DNA from: Chloroflexota bacterium
Lineage (GTDB): Bacteria; Chloroflexota; Limnocylindria; Limnocylindrales; CSP1-4
DNA: 48,886 bases
Assembly (NCBI GenBank): GCA_016781485.1
Contig: JADDQH010000013.1
Location: forward strand, 1 to 48,886
Direction: 5' to 3'
In this document: in pieces, positions 37,039 through 46,043 of the stretch
Numbering within the stretch: the first letter of the stretch is position 1
Layout of the letters: every line of letters starts with the position of its first letter
Notes under the pieces: generated by a model
The model's database searches: none
The model's input: only the letters and a program-made list of their open reading frames with translations
What the model was told of the DNA's origin: nothing
Made by a program: the position numbers and the translations under genes

Positions 37039-38640
37039 TCAGGTCAGCGCGCCGCCGGCACCGGGTGCTCGAACGCGATCGGCGCTTGTCTCCGCCCGTG
37101 GATCCTCGGCTGAGCCGAGTGCTCGGCCGGTCTCCCTGATGAGCTCCCACGCCTGCTCCACGTGGTGCGCCTCCGTCCGGATGTTCCCGACCGACAGACG
37201 GAGCGTGAAGCGACCGTTCAGTCGTGTGTGCGAGATGAAGACCGCGCCTGTCGAGTTCACGCGCGCCATCAGCGTTTCGTTCAGCGCGTCGAGCTCTCCC
37301 GCGATCTCCGCGTCATCCTCCCGGCCTAGGTAGCGGCGCGGGCGCCACCGGAAGCAGACCGTCGAGAGCGGCGCGGGAGCGAGCAGCTCCGCCTCGTCCT
37401 CGCCCTCGACCCACCCGGCGAACCGGCGAGCGAGCTGGATATGCGCGCGCAGCCGTGCGCGCAGCCCCTCCATCCCGAAGTAGCGCAGCAGCAGCCACAT
37501 CTTCAAGCCGCGGAACCGCCGCCCCAGCTGCGGCGTGTACTCGCTGAAGTTGCTGACCGGGCCGTCCCGGTCGAGCGTCCGCAGGTACTCCGGGACAAGC
37601 GTGAAGGCCGAGTGGACGACGTCCAGTCGCCGGCTCAGGAACAACGAGCAGTCGAGCGGGGTGAACAGCCACTTGTGTGGGTTGACGACGACCGAGTCCG
37701 CCCGTTCCCAACCTTCGAACAGACCTCGGTGCTCGGGCATCAACGCGGCGACTCCCGCGTAGGCCGCGTCGACGTGGAGCCACAACCCCTCGCGCTCGGC
37801 AACGTCGGAGATGAGCGAGATCGGGTCGACGGCGGTCGAGCTCGTCGTGCCGATCGTCGCGACGATCGCGCAGGGAACGAGTCCCCTGCGACGGTCCTCG
37901 GCGATGGCCTCTTCGAGGCGACGGACGTCCATCGCGAAGGCGGAGTCGGTCCGGATCCGCCGCACGCCCTGCCGTCCGATCCCCAGCGTCATCGCCGCCT
38001 TCTCGATCGAGCTGTGAGCCTCCCCTGACGCGTAGATCCGGAGCGGAGGGTGGCCCGCGAGCCCGACGGACGCCGCGTTCGCGTCCGCCTCGATCTCGTC
38101 TGCCAGCGCCGTCTGGCGCGCCGCCGCCAACCCGATGAGGCTGCTCGTGGAAGCCGTGTCGGTGTAGAAGCCCCCGAAGATGGGCGGCAGGCCCAGTCCG
38201 GAGCGCAGCCAGTCGACCGTGACCTGCTCGAGCTCCGTCGCGACCGGCGAGGTCCGCCACAGCATGGCATTGCCGACCAGCGTCGCCATCAGCATCTCAC
38301 CCAGGATCCCGGGGGCCGAACCGCTGCTCGGGAAATACGCGAAGAAGCCGGGATGCTGCCAATGGGTGACGTTCGGCTCCACGAGCGCCCGGTAGTCCTC
38401 GAGGATCCGTCCAAGGGGCTCGGGCGACTCGGGTGGCTCAGCAGGGAACCGCGAGCGGAGGTCGCCGGGCTGGACGTCCGGGAGGACCGGGTAGCGCTCC
38501 ACCCCCGCGACGTAGTCCGCCATCACGTCGGCGACCGCGTGGAGGGCCCGCCTGAACGACTCGACGTCCATGTCCCCGCTCCGCGACGCCTGGGCGCGGT
38601 CGAGCTCTCCGAACAGGGCCTGGAGGTCCGATCCCATCAC
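37039..38640 (-). CDS. PLP-dependent aromatic-L-amino-acid decarboxylase family protein
   Basis: LWLHVDAAYAGVAALMPEHRGLFEGWERADSVVVNPHKWLFTPLDCSLFLSR (HVDAAYAG, NPHKW). Confidence 0.93.
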   Translation of the reverse strand: MMGSDLQALFGELDRAQASRSGDMDVESFRRALHAVADVMADYVAGVERYPVLPDVQPGDLRSRFPAEPPESPEPLGRILEDYRALVEPNVTHWQHPGFFAYFPSSGSAPGILGEMLMATLVGNAMLWRTSPVATELEQVTVDWLRSGLGLPPIFGGFYTDTASTSSLIGLAAARQTALADEIEADANAASVGLAGHPPLRIYASGEAHSSIEKAAMTLGIGRQGVRRIRTDSAFAMDVRRLEEAIAEDRRRGLVPCAIVATIGTTSSTAVDPISLISDVAEREGLWLHVDAAYAGVAALMPEHRGLFEGWERADSVVVNPHKWLFTPLDCSLFLSRRLDVVHSAFTLVPEYLRTLDRDGPVSNFSEYTPQLGRRFRGLKMWLLLRYFGMEGLRARLRAHIQLARRFAGWVEGEDEAELLAPAPLSTVCFRWRPRRYLGREDDAEIAGELDALNETLMARVNSTGAVFISHTRLNGRFTLRLSVGNIRTEAHHVEQAWELIRETGRALGSAEDPRAETSADRVRAPGAGGALT

Positions 38641-38776
38641 CCGAGCAGTCTAGAGGGGGATCCGGTCGCCGCCGCCTTTTCCTGGTCGGCTTGCGGCATG
38701 TCGCGCGAGGCGCGGGGTCCGGCCGCGCGCAGGACCGCCGACGCGGCTCCGCATCTCGAACGGCTACAGTCGAGCC

Positions 38777-41077
38777 GTGAAGCAAGGGTCGCCGTCCACC
38801 GCGCCTGCCCCCCGCACCCCGGCGACCGTTCGGGTCGCCGTCTGGAGCGCGCGACACAGCTGGCTCGTCGTTTTCGCGTGGTTCGTCGCGACTATCGGGA
38901 TGTTCGTCGCAAGCCTCGCGACGGGCGACACCCAGACGAGAGGACTCGGCGCGAACGACACCGAGGCCCGATTCGAATCGGACCGCGCGTACGAGCTGTT
39001 CAAGGGATCCGGTACCGATGAACCGTCCCAGTCGTTCCTGTTGATCCTCGCCAGCGATCGGCTCACCGTCGGCGACCCCGCGTTCGACCGCGCCGTTCGA
39101 GACGCAGTGAGTCGGCTCCGAACGGTAACGGGCGAAGGCGGGAGGGAGCCCGCGCTCGCGCAGGTGATCGACCCGCTCAGCGTCCCCCCCGGTGTCGCCG
39201 GCGCGCTTATCTCGGACGACAGGCGCGCGGTGCGCATCCCTGCGCGGGTCATGGCGCAGGGCGAGGCCCTCGACGCGAAACTCGAGCCGGTGGTCGCTGA
39301 AATCGGGCAGATCCGTGCCGATCACCCCAGCATCCGGATCCTGCCGCTCAGCGCCCGCCTCGCGAACGACGAGATCATCGACCTGGTCAATCGCGATCTT
39401 GACAGCTCCCTGCTGCTCACCATGCCACTGACGTTCCTGATCCTGCTGCTGGCATTCGGGGCGATCGTGGCCGCGGTCGTGCCGCTCGTGCTTGCGGTCA
39501 GCGCACTCCTCGCAGCCTTCGGCGTGGTGAACCTTTACAGCCAGCATGTCGCGCCCGTGGCGGAGTTCGCGAACCAGCTGGTCGTGCTCATCGGGCTCGC
39601 GGTCGCCGTCGACTACTCGCTGTTCATGATCACGCGGTTCCGTGCGGAGCGGAAACGCGGTCGCGACAAGCACACGGCGATCGAGGTGGCGAGCGGGACG
39701 GCCGGGCGGGCCGTCCTGTTCAGCGGGCTGGCGGTGATGTTCTCGCTTGCCGGGCTGTTCCTGATCGACGACGAGACGTTTCGCGCGATGGCGGCCGGAA
39801 CGACAGCCGTGGTGCTCATCGCGGTCGTCGGCAGCCTGACGTTCCTGCCCGTGACGCTCGCCATCCTTGGGGGCCGTGTCGATCGCGGCCGGATCCCGTA
39901 TTTCGGGCGCGAACGAGAAGAGGGCGGGGGCGCCTGGAGCCACCTCGTCCGGACCGTATCTCGACGCCCGGTCCTCGCGACACTCCTCAGCGGCGTGCTC
40001 CTCCTCGCGCTCGCGGCGCCGGCGCTACGGCTCCACCTGGGCGAATCGGACCTGTCGGCGTTCCCGAGCTCGCTCACGTCGGTCCAGGCCGTGGAACTGC
40101 TCAACGAGAAGTGGCCCGAAGGAACGACGCTCGAACTCCAGGTCGTGGTTACGCGCGCCAACGAGCATGCGACACAGACGGCGATGTCGCGGTTCAGCGA
40201 CGCCGTGCTCGCGGTGCCCGGCGTCAGCGGGCCGGCGGAGATGGGATCGTCGGCCGACGGCGGCGTGGCGATGCTCTCCTACGTCCTCGCGGGGACGCAG
40301 AACGACGAGTCCGACCGCGAGATCGTTCGGCGGCTCCGGAGCGAGACCGTGCCCGCGACGTTCGGCGGTCTCCCGGGCGTCGAGGCGCTGGTGACCGGCG
40401 ACGTCGCCGAGACGCTCGACGAGGTCGACTACTTCGGGGACGCGATGCCGCGCGTGTTCGCCTTCGTGCTCGGCCTCAGCTTCCTGCTGCTGCTCGTCGC
40501 CTTCCGGTCTGTCGTCATCCCGCTCAAGGCGATCCTGCTGAACCTGCTGTCGACCGCCGCCGCGTACGGCGTGCTCGTACTCGTGTTCCAGGAGGGGTGG
40601 TTCGCGAGCCTCCTTGGCGTCAAGCCCGGCGTCATCGAGCAGTTCGTGCCGCTATTCATCTTCACGATCCTGTTCGGGCTCTCGATGGACTACCACGTGT
40701 TCATCCTGAGCAGGATCAAGGAGGCGCGAGACCGCGGCCTCTCCTCCCACGACGCGGTCGTGCGTGGGATCGCGATCACGTCCGGGACCATCACGAGCGC
40801 CGCGGCGATCATGGTCGTCGTCTTCGCCGTATTCGTGACGCTGCGGCTGGTGATCGTCAAGGAGCTCGGTCTCGGGTTGGCCGTGGCCGTGTTCCTCGAC
40901 GCGACGGTCGTGCGCACGATCCTCCTCCCAGCCACGATGCGCCTCCTTGGCGAGTGGAACTGGTGGCTGCCACGCTGGCTCCGCTGGATCCCGCAGGTGA
41001 CGCTCGAGACAGACCTGACCGCAGATGATGCGTCCGAGCGCCGGGGCACGGTCACGCCGGCCCCCGAGGCGGCGTGA
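38777..41077 (+). CDS. MMPL/RND family transporter
   Basis: VVLIGLAVAVDYSLFMITRFRAERKRG and ILFGLSMDYHVFILSRIKEARDRG; about 11-12 TM segments. Confidence 0.93.
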   Translation: MKQGSPSTAPAPRTPATVRVAVWSARHSWLVVFAWFVATIGMFVASLATGDTQTRGLGANDTEARFESDRAYELFKGSGTDEPSQSFLLILASDRLTVGDPAFDRAVRDAVSRLRTVTGEGGREPALAQVIDPLSVPPGVAGALISDDRRAVRIPARVMAQGEALDAKLEPVVAEIGQIRADHPSIRILPLSARLANDEIIDLVNRDLDSSLLLTMPLTFLILLLAFGAIVAAVVPLVLAVSALLAAFGVVNLYSQHVAPVAEFANQLVVLIGLAVAVDYSLFMITRFRAERKRGRDKHTAIEVASGTAGRAVLFSGLAVMFSLAGLFLIDDETFRAMAAGTTAVVLIAVVGSLTFLPVTLAILGGRVDRGRIPYFGREREEGGGAWSHLVRTVSRRPVLATLLSGVLLLALAAPALRLHLGESDLSAFPSSLTSVQAVELLNEKWPEGTTLELQVVVTRANEHATQTAMSRFSDAVLAVPGVSGPAEMGSSADGGVAMLSYVLAGTQNDESDREIVRRLRSETVPATFGGLPGVEALVTGDVAETLDEVDYFGDAMPRVFAFVLGLSFLLLLVAFRSVVIPLKAILLNLLSTAAAYGVLVLVFQEGWFASLLGVKPGVIEQFVPLFIFTILFGLSMDYHVFILSRIKEARDRGLSSHDAVVRGIAITSGTITSAAAIMVVVFAVFVTLRLVIVKELGLGLAVAVFLDATVVRTILLPATMRLLGEWNWWLPRWLRWIPQVTLETDLTADDASERRGTVTPAPEAA

Positions 41078-41143
41078 AGCAGGTTCGAGAACCGGGAACG
41101 ATCCGGGAGGGGCCTGCGATCCGGGAGACGGTGCGGCGGCGCG

Positions 41144-41425
41144 TCAGATGTGGCGGTGGAGGTCGTCCTCGGGTGTGACATCCGGCTCGTCGGACTCGCG
41201 CGGCGGCTGCTCCCAGCCCATCTGCTCGGCGTCACGCCTCGCGACGTTGAGTCGGACGACCTCGCGGTCGATGTTCCCGATCGCCGACGCAGGGATGTGG
41301 AGGTCGCCCGAGAGACCGCTCCGCGAGACGAGCAGGTAGTTCTGCCCGACATCTCGGATGGTCCCGACGCGATCGCCGTCGTTACCGACGACCGCCCAGC
41401 CAGACTTCAGATCCGCCATTCGCAT
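41144..41425 (-). CDS. DUF2171/PRC-barrel-like small protein
   Basis: MADLKSGWAVVGNDGDRVGTIRDVGQNYLLVSRSGLSGDLHIPASAIGNIDREVVRLNVARRDAEQMGW. Confidence 0.75.
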   Translation of the reverse strand: MRMADLKSGWAVVGNDGDRVGTIRDVGQNYLLVSRSGLSGDLHIPASAIGNIDREVVRLNVARRDAEQMGWEQPPRESDEPDVTPEDDLHRHI

Positions 41426-41702
41426 GCAGCTACCTTAGAGCACCTTCTCGCGTCAGCGCACTCCCAGCGTGACATCGACCGAGCGGGGCCTCGACGGGCA
41501 TGCTTCTTCGATCTGACCGGTCGCCGCTACATCGGCCACTCCGTCTCGGTCCCCTTCGTCCTGCAGCTCGTCCGGCTCGGTAGCGACGTGCTAGATGCGC
41601 TTGTTCATCCAGGAAAGCACCCGGGATCCTCTGACCCAGCGATCGAAGGCTCGACGTATCCTTCGCCGCAGATCTCGGCGATGCGGCGAAGCATCGCGGG
41701 CG

Positions 41703-42002
41703 CTAGTGGAGACGGGGGCGGAGGTTGGTGGGGCCCGACGACGATGCGCCGGTCGCAGCCCGTCGCCACGGCGACGCGGTGCTCGCCACGTCCCAGCGGG
41801 ATTGCCCTGCCGGCAGTGGCGTGGCGCGGCCGCGGATCTCTTGTATCGCTTCGTCGTCGTTCAGCCCATCGAAGGGCGGGTCACGCCGGGGATCGCACAT
41901 CACGCAGCCAACGTGCCGCCGCGCCAGCGCCAGCAGTCCCTGTTCGTCACGCGCGACGAACACGAACCCGCATGGGCACTCGAACTCGACGCGATCCACC
42001 AT
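41703..42002 (-). CDS. Hypothetical small Cys-containing protein (DUF1059-like N-terminus)
   Basis: VEFECPCGFVFVARDEQGLLALARRHVGCVMCD; C-terminal part uncertain. Confidence 0.4.
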   Translation of the reverse strand: MVDRVEFECPCGFVFVARDEQGLLALARRHVGCVMCDPRRDPPFDGLNDDEAIQEIRGRATPLPAGQSRWDVASTASPWRRAATGASSSGPTNLRPRLH

Positions 42003-42288
42003 CCGCCATCCCTGCCTTCCGAGCGACTTCCCCGACGTCCGGTGTTCGCTCGGCTTCGACGGTTGGATCGGTCATCCGCCTGGCAGCGCTGTCGAAGACG
42101 TACACGCGCACCTGCTCTCCGAGCACGCACACAGCGACGCCCCTTCCGTGGAACGGATCCGTCGGCAAGCCTCGACGCCCCCACGTCGCGAGGACGACCT
42201 CAGCTAGTGACGGGACGCGGAGCGGGGGCAAAGTGATCACGACGACGATCCATCCGGGGACGCCAGCGGGTCAGGACGCCGCGTTCTG

Positions 42289-42399
42289 ATGGACGTCGCG
42301 TTCCCGCCTCCTGAGCTCATCCCGGTGCTGCTCGTGGCCGCAGTCGTCGTGGCCTTGGTCATCGCCTACGTCGCGATGACACGCTCAGACGGGCGCTAG
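42289..42399 (+). CDS. Possible 36-aa single-TM protein (below ORF-track threshold)
   Basis: MDVAFPPPELIPVLLVAAVVVALVIAYVAMTRSDGR*. Confidence 0.3.
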   Translation: MDVAFPPPELIPVLLVAAVVVALVIAYVAMTRSDGR

Positions 42400-42643
42400 G
42401 CATCCACCCCGACAGGTACCGTCGGCGTTACGAGTCCGGTCATCACACGAGCTCGAGGGTCTCGCGTCGACTGCTGAACGTGCACGCCCGGGCAGAAGGG
42501 ATCGCGTCCCTGAGGGTGAGGGCGCCGCCGGTCCGGCTCTCCCCTTCATTCCGCCGTTCTTAGCCCGCGCAGCTCGTGTGAGAACCCTCGCTCGATCCTC
42601 GTCTTGCAGTCGTTGAGGAGGAAGAAACAGCGGGGCGATGCGC

Positions 42644-42835
42644 TTACCGCTTGTTCCCTGAGCCGTCCCCGCTGAGCTTCTCCTTGACGTCGCCCAGTCC
42701 CTTCTGCGCTTCGCCCTGGGTCTGCTGCGTCTGCCCCTTCGCTTTCGTCTCCTCGTTGCCGGTCAGCCCGCCGCCGGCCTCCTTGATCTTCCCCTTGACG
42801 TCGCTGGTCGTGCCCTTCGCGCGCTCGTCGTCCAT
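42644..42835 (-). CDS. CsbD family stress-response protein
   Basis: MDDERAKGTTSDVKGKIKEAGGGLTGNEETKAKGQTQQTQGEAQKGLGDVKEKLSGDG. Confidence 0.9.
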   Translation of the reverse strand: MDDERAKGTTSDVKGKIKEAGGGLTGNEETKAKGQTQQTQGEAQKGLGDVKEKLSGDGSGNKR

Positions 42836-43050
42836 GGCGTCCTCCTCGGAAGTGGCCGGGGTCTCGTCCCGCCGGCCGCGTCGTCCCTCTCGAGACGCGT
42901 CATCCACAATCGCACGAGTAAGCAGCCGTAGGGGTCGCGGAGGCAGCGGGATGCGTGGCAGTCGGATAACAGATGGCCGGAGTCGTTCGGACGCCTCCCG
43001 GTGCTGCTACGACCGACTCGCGTCGGGGTGTCGAGACCTGGCAGCGCTCG

Positions 43051-43536
43051 CTACGCGTCTGACGGTCGCGCGCCATCCTTGGTGATCGTCAGCACCTCCG
43101 GGCCCACGCTCCGGATCGCCTTTGCCACGATCCTCGCTCTGGCACCACCGACGCCCAGGATGCCGCCTCTGCGTGCGACCAGCTCGGATACCCGACCCGT
43201 CGCGGGGTCGAGCTCGACCGTCTCGATGGTGCCGACATAGGTGCCAGCCTCATCGACGACCTTGAGCTTCTGGAGGTTGGCGAGGCCGGGCAGGCTTCCG
43301 AACGAGCTGCCTGTGCCCGCCGCCTGGGTGACCTGACTGCTTTCGACGGTCACCGCGTCCGCACCGACGTTTCGCACCTGCTCGAACGGGATCACGAACT
43401 CCGTATCCCTGCCAGCAACCGTGAAGGCCGCCACCCGCAGCGGCTGCGTCTCGAACAGGACTTCGGCGATCCTGCCCAGGCGAGCGGCGTCGGCGATCGA
43501 AACGATGGTCATGCCCTTCAGCTTGTCCGCGTCCAT
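43051..43536 (-). CDS. PRC-barrel domain protein
   Basis: MDADKLKGMTIVSIADAARLGRIAEVLFETQPLRVAAFTVAG...KLKVVDEAGTYVGTIETVELDPATGRVSELVARRGG. Confidence 0.8.
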   Translation of the reverse strand: MDADKLKGMTIVSIADAARLGRIAEVLFETQPLRVAAFTVAGRDTEFVIPFEQVRNVGADAVTVESSQVTQAAGTGSSFGSLPGLANLQKLKVVDEAGTYVGTIETVELDPATGRVSELVARRGGILGVGGARARIVAKAIRSVGPEVLTITKDGARPSDA

Positions 43537-43811
43537 CCCATCCCGCTCCTACTTCCGCTCCGCGGGCCAGTGTCGCAACAAGCCCTTGGGGAAGGTAGCA
43601 GCAGAGTCGGGAAACCGCGCGCGTCATGTCGACTTGGTCTCAAGCCGGCGCTGCTTGCCCGTGCCGGAGTCGAACCACGCTTGTTCGCAAACCCCTCCCG
43701 ACGGACCGGGCCGCCCTCGGCGACGGCCAGGGCTCGCTCCTCTTTGTACGTGTTCCTTGTCCTTAGCATGCGGGTCGTCCCCATCAAGACTCACAGGAGA
43801 GGAAACCTGCA

Positions 43812-44042
43812 ATGAAAGAGACGCAGAAGTCCGCCAACAGCACCACCGCGATCGACAAGACGTTCGAGGGATTCACGGACGAGGAACGAGTCGCGATGAA
43901 GGAGCGCGTCCAAGAGCTGAATGCGGCCGACGCTCGGATCGTCGCGACACAGCGCCTGGCAGCAGGCCCGATCGAGGCGTCGGGAACGAGCGTTGCGAGG
44001 TCGTCCGCAAGGGGGTATCCGTCGCGGGTACGGGCAGTATGA
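43812..44042 (+). pseudogene. Truncated gene; N-terminus resembles DUF1801-family proteins
   Basis: MKETQKSANSTTAIDKTFEGFTDEERVAMKERVQELNAAD, then unrelated low-quality translation. Confidence 0.4.
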
Positions 44043-44078
44043 AGCCCCGGTCGGATCGGCCCGGCGGGGGCTCTTTCG
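44042..44078 (+). terminator. Possible Rho-independent-type hairpin
   Basis: agccccggtcggatcggcccggcgggggctctttcgt: agcccc/gggggct stem followed by a short T-containing tract. Confidence 0.35.
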
Positions 44079-44090
44079 TCCTCAGGGAGA

Positions 44091-44134
44091 TGGTCGGGGC
44101 GCCGCGATTCGAACGCGGGACCTCTTGAACCCCA
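44091..44134 (-). other. 3' half of a tRNA-Pro(GGG) (CCA, acceptor 3' strand, T-arm, variable loop, anticodon 3' half); likely integration att remnant
   Basis: Reverse complement TGGGGT-TCAAG-AGGTC-CCGCGTTCGAATCGCGG-CGCCCCG-A-CCA: perfect T-stem, but no matching 5' half upstream (CCAAAA instead of CTTGA). Confidence 0.8.
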
Positions 44135-44199
44135 TTTTGGCGCAGCCGTGCGGGAACGGCCCTTCTGAGCGTCCGTAACCGTCCACGGAGTCCACCTAG

Positions 44200-44241
44200 T
44201 ACCCTCAGTGTCCGGCGGTTTGAGGGTACGCCGTGAGGGTA
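44200..44241. repeat. TGAGGGTA repeat cluster (one inverted, two direct)
   Basis: taccctca 44200-44207; tgagggta 44221-44228; tgagggta 44234-44241. Confidence 0.8.
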
Positions 44242-44246
44242 GCGGG

Positions 44247-44720
44247 ATGGCTATGAGCGAGGCCCTCCAGGGCGCGATCGTCGGCGGTGCCATCGGCATC
44301 GCTGGCGCGCTTGTCGCCACGCTGCTCGCCTCGGAACTGACCCGCCGGCAGTGGCGCCGAGATCACGAGATTCGGCAGATTCAGAACACGGTCCGCATCC
44401 TGGATGCGTGGGAGGAACTCGCCGTCGCGTTGCTGGGTGGTGCTATCGGCGAGGAGGCGACGGGCGAACTCAGCGAGTGGCATCGACGGCGCATCACCGC
44501 CGCGGAGGCAAATCTGCGCGAGACGGACCGCATATGGGACTGGACGTTTAGCGTCATTCCCGGCGACGACGCGCGCCAGCTCCACCAACTGTGCCTCGAC
44601 GTCTCGGCGGGCCGAAGCCGGTCCCGTCGGGAACGTCACAGCGAGACCATGAGTCGGCTCGTCGAGCTACAGGGGAAGGTCCGCGAAGCGGCTCCGGAAC
44701 GTGTCCGTGAGCTCAGCTGA
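44247..44720 (+). CDS. Hypothetical single-TM protein with cytoplasmic helical domain
   Basis: MAMSEALQGAIVGGAIGIAGALVATLLASELTRRQWRRDHEIRQIQNTVRILDAWEELAVALLGG; coherent TM-plus-helix composition. Confidence 0.65.
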   Translation: MAMSEALQGAIVGGAIGIAGALVATLLASELTRRQWRRDHEIRQIQNTVRILDAWEELAVALLGGAIGEEATGELSEWHRRRITAAEANLRETDRIWDWTFSVIPGDDARQLHQLCLDVSAGRSRSRRERHSETMSRLVELQGKVREAAPERVRELS

Positions 44721-44868
44721 GGCGCCGGAGCGTAGGCCCTCGACGCTCCCCCTTTAGGAATGCCGCGAGCGCGACATCGCTGGGGGCTGACGGGACGCGC
44801 CGCGGGCCTTCTGAGCCTGGGCGCCGTGACTTACGCCACGCTTACGGTGGCACGCGTCTACGAGGCGC

Positions 44869-45660
44869 TTCGAGGTCGGCTTCGGGTACGACGCGCTCGG
44901 GCGGCGGACGCACCGGGACGTCGGTCAGATGCGCAAGGACTACTGGTACGACGAGACGGGTCTCACCCTCGAGACCGGTGCCGCGAGCACGACCTACCTG
45001 CGCGACCCCGACGGGCTGCTGCTGTCGAGCTCGACCAAGGTCACGCCCGACGTCGCGCCGGAAGCACCGAAGCTCGCGGACATGGAAGGCGTCGCCTCGC
45101 TCACGCTCGCTCCTGCCTTCCACAACTATGGCCGCGACCGGCTCGGCAGCATCACGTCGATGGTCGCGAGCGACGGCTCCGTCACGAACAGGTACCGCTA
45201 CGACCCCTGGGGCGAATCGATCGGCTCGTCCGGGAACGCCTACAACCCCTTCCAGTTCACGGGCACGTACAGGGATCCCGCGACCGCCCTCTACTAGATG
45301 GGGGCTCGTTACTACCAGCCATCGGCGGGGCGCTTCACCCAGCTCGACCCCCATCCGACGAAGCTACTAAGTATCAATCGCTACGCCTAAGCCAGATGTA
45401 ACCCGTCGAACTTTACGGACCCGACGGTGCTCCATGAGGAGGAGGGAGGTCCGGATTACATCGAGGCTTGCGTCGCGGGAGCTGCGGGTGGCGTAGCCAC
45501 CGCCGCGGTGGCGTGGACCTTGGCGAACTTTGGAGCACTTCTGTCGGCGGGGATCGCGGCGTTGCCGTCATGGGCAATTGCGCTGACAGCTACCATAATC
45601 GCGGCAATTGCTGGATGTGTGGGGAACGTTGTCATTCAGTTTGTCCAAGAAGTATTCTGA
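44869..45660 (+). pseudogene. RHS/YD-repeat core C-terminal remnant with two in-frame stops and a hydrophobic C-terminal tip
   Basis: FEVGFGYDALGRRTHRDVGQMRKDYWYDETG...GRDRLGSITSMVASDGSVTNRYRYDPWGESIGSSGNAYNPFQFTGTYRDPATALY*MGARYYQPSAGRFTQLDPHPTKLLSINRYA*ARCNPSNFTDPTVLHEEEGGPDYIEACVAGAAGG..., all in one frame. Confidence 0.88.
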
Positions 45661-45661
45661 C

Positions 45662-45844
45662 GTGGCGTTGCTCCTGAAGGCGTTCGTTCTAGCCACCGCT
45701 GCCGTGGTCGCCGCGGGAATATCGCTAAGGTTAGTGTCACCGTCAGCGGACCGAGTCTTGTCCGCCTTCATTGCGGGCGCGGCCGGCGGCGTTGTGGCCG
45801 TTGTTGTCCTGTCTCGTGAGCATCGGAAGCCGACGGGAACGTAA
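45662..45844 (+). CDS. Hypothetical small membrane protein
   Basis: VALLLKAFVLATAAVVAAGISLRLVSPSADRVLSAFIAGAAGGVVAVVVLSREHRKPTGT; starts immediately after the RHS-tip stop. Confidence 0.5.
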   Translation: MALLLKAFVLATAAVVAAGISLRLVSPSADRVLSAFIAGAAGGVVAVVVLSREHRKPTGT

Positions 45845-46043
45845 GCGTGCCCCCGTGACAGCTCTTCTTGATACAGCTGCGGTCGCCTTCGCGCTTCCAG
45901 CGTTCTACTCGCGGTGCACCCTATCAGGGGCACCGTGGACGTGTGAGATCGGGAGACATCCCTGGCGACGTGATTCGTCCATACCCCATCGATCACACCG
46001 CGTCATTTCAATGAGCTGGGTCGTTCAACGGCGACGACCGAAA

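Noticed and set aside
43655-43690. Another tRNA-like fragment (ggttcgactccggcacgggca on the minus strand)
   Set aside because: T-loop-like TTCGACT is present but the T-stem does not pair and there is no CCA or 5' half; too weak to call without a covariance search.
44869-45660. Alternative genetic code explaining the in-frame TAG/TAA in the RHS frame
   Set aside because: TAG and TAA serve as ordinary stops elsewhere in the window (e.g. TAG at 34202-34204, TAA ending the 16430-17242 gene).
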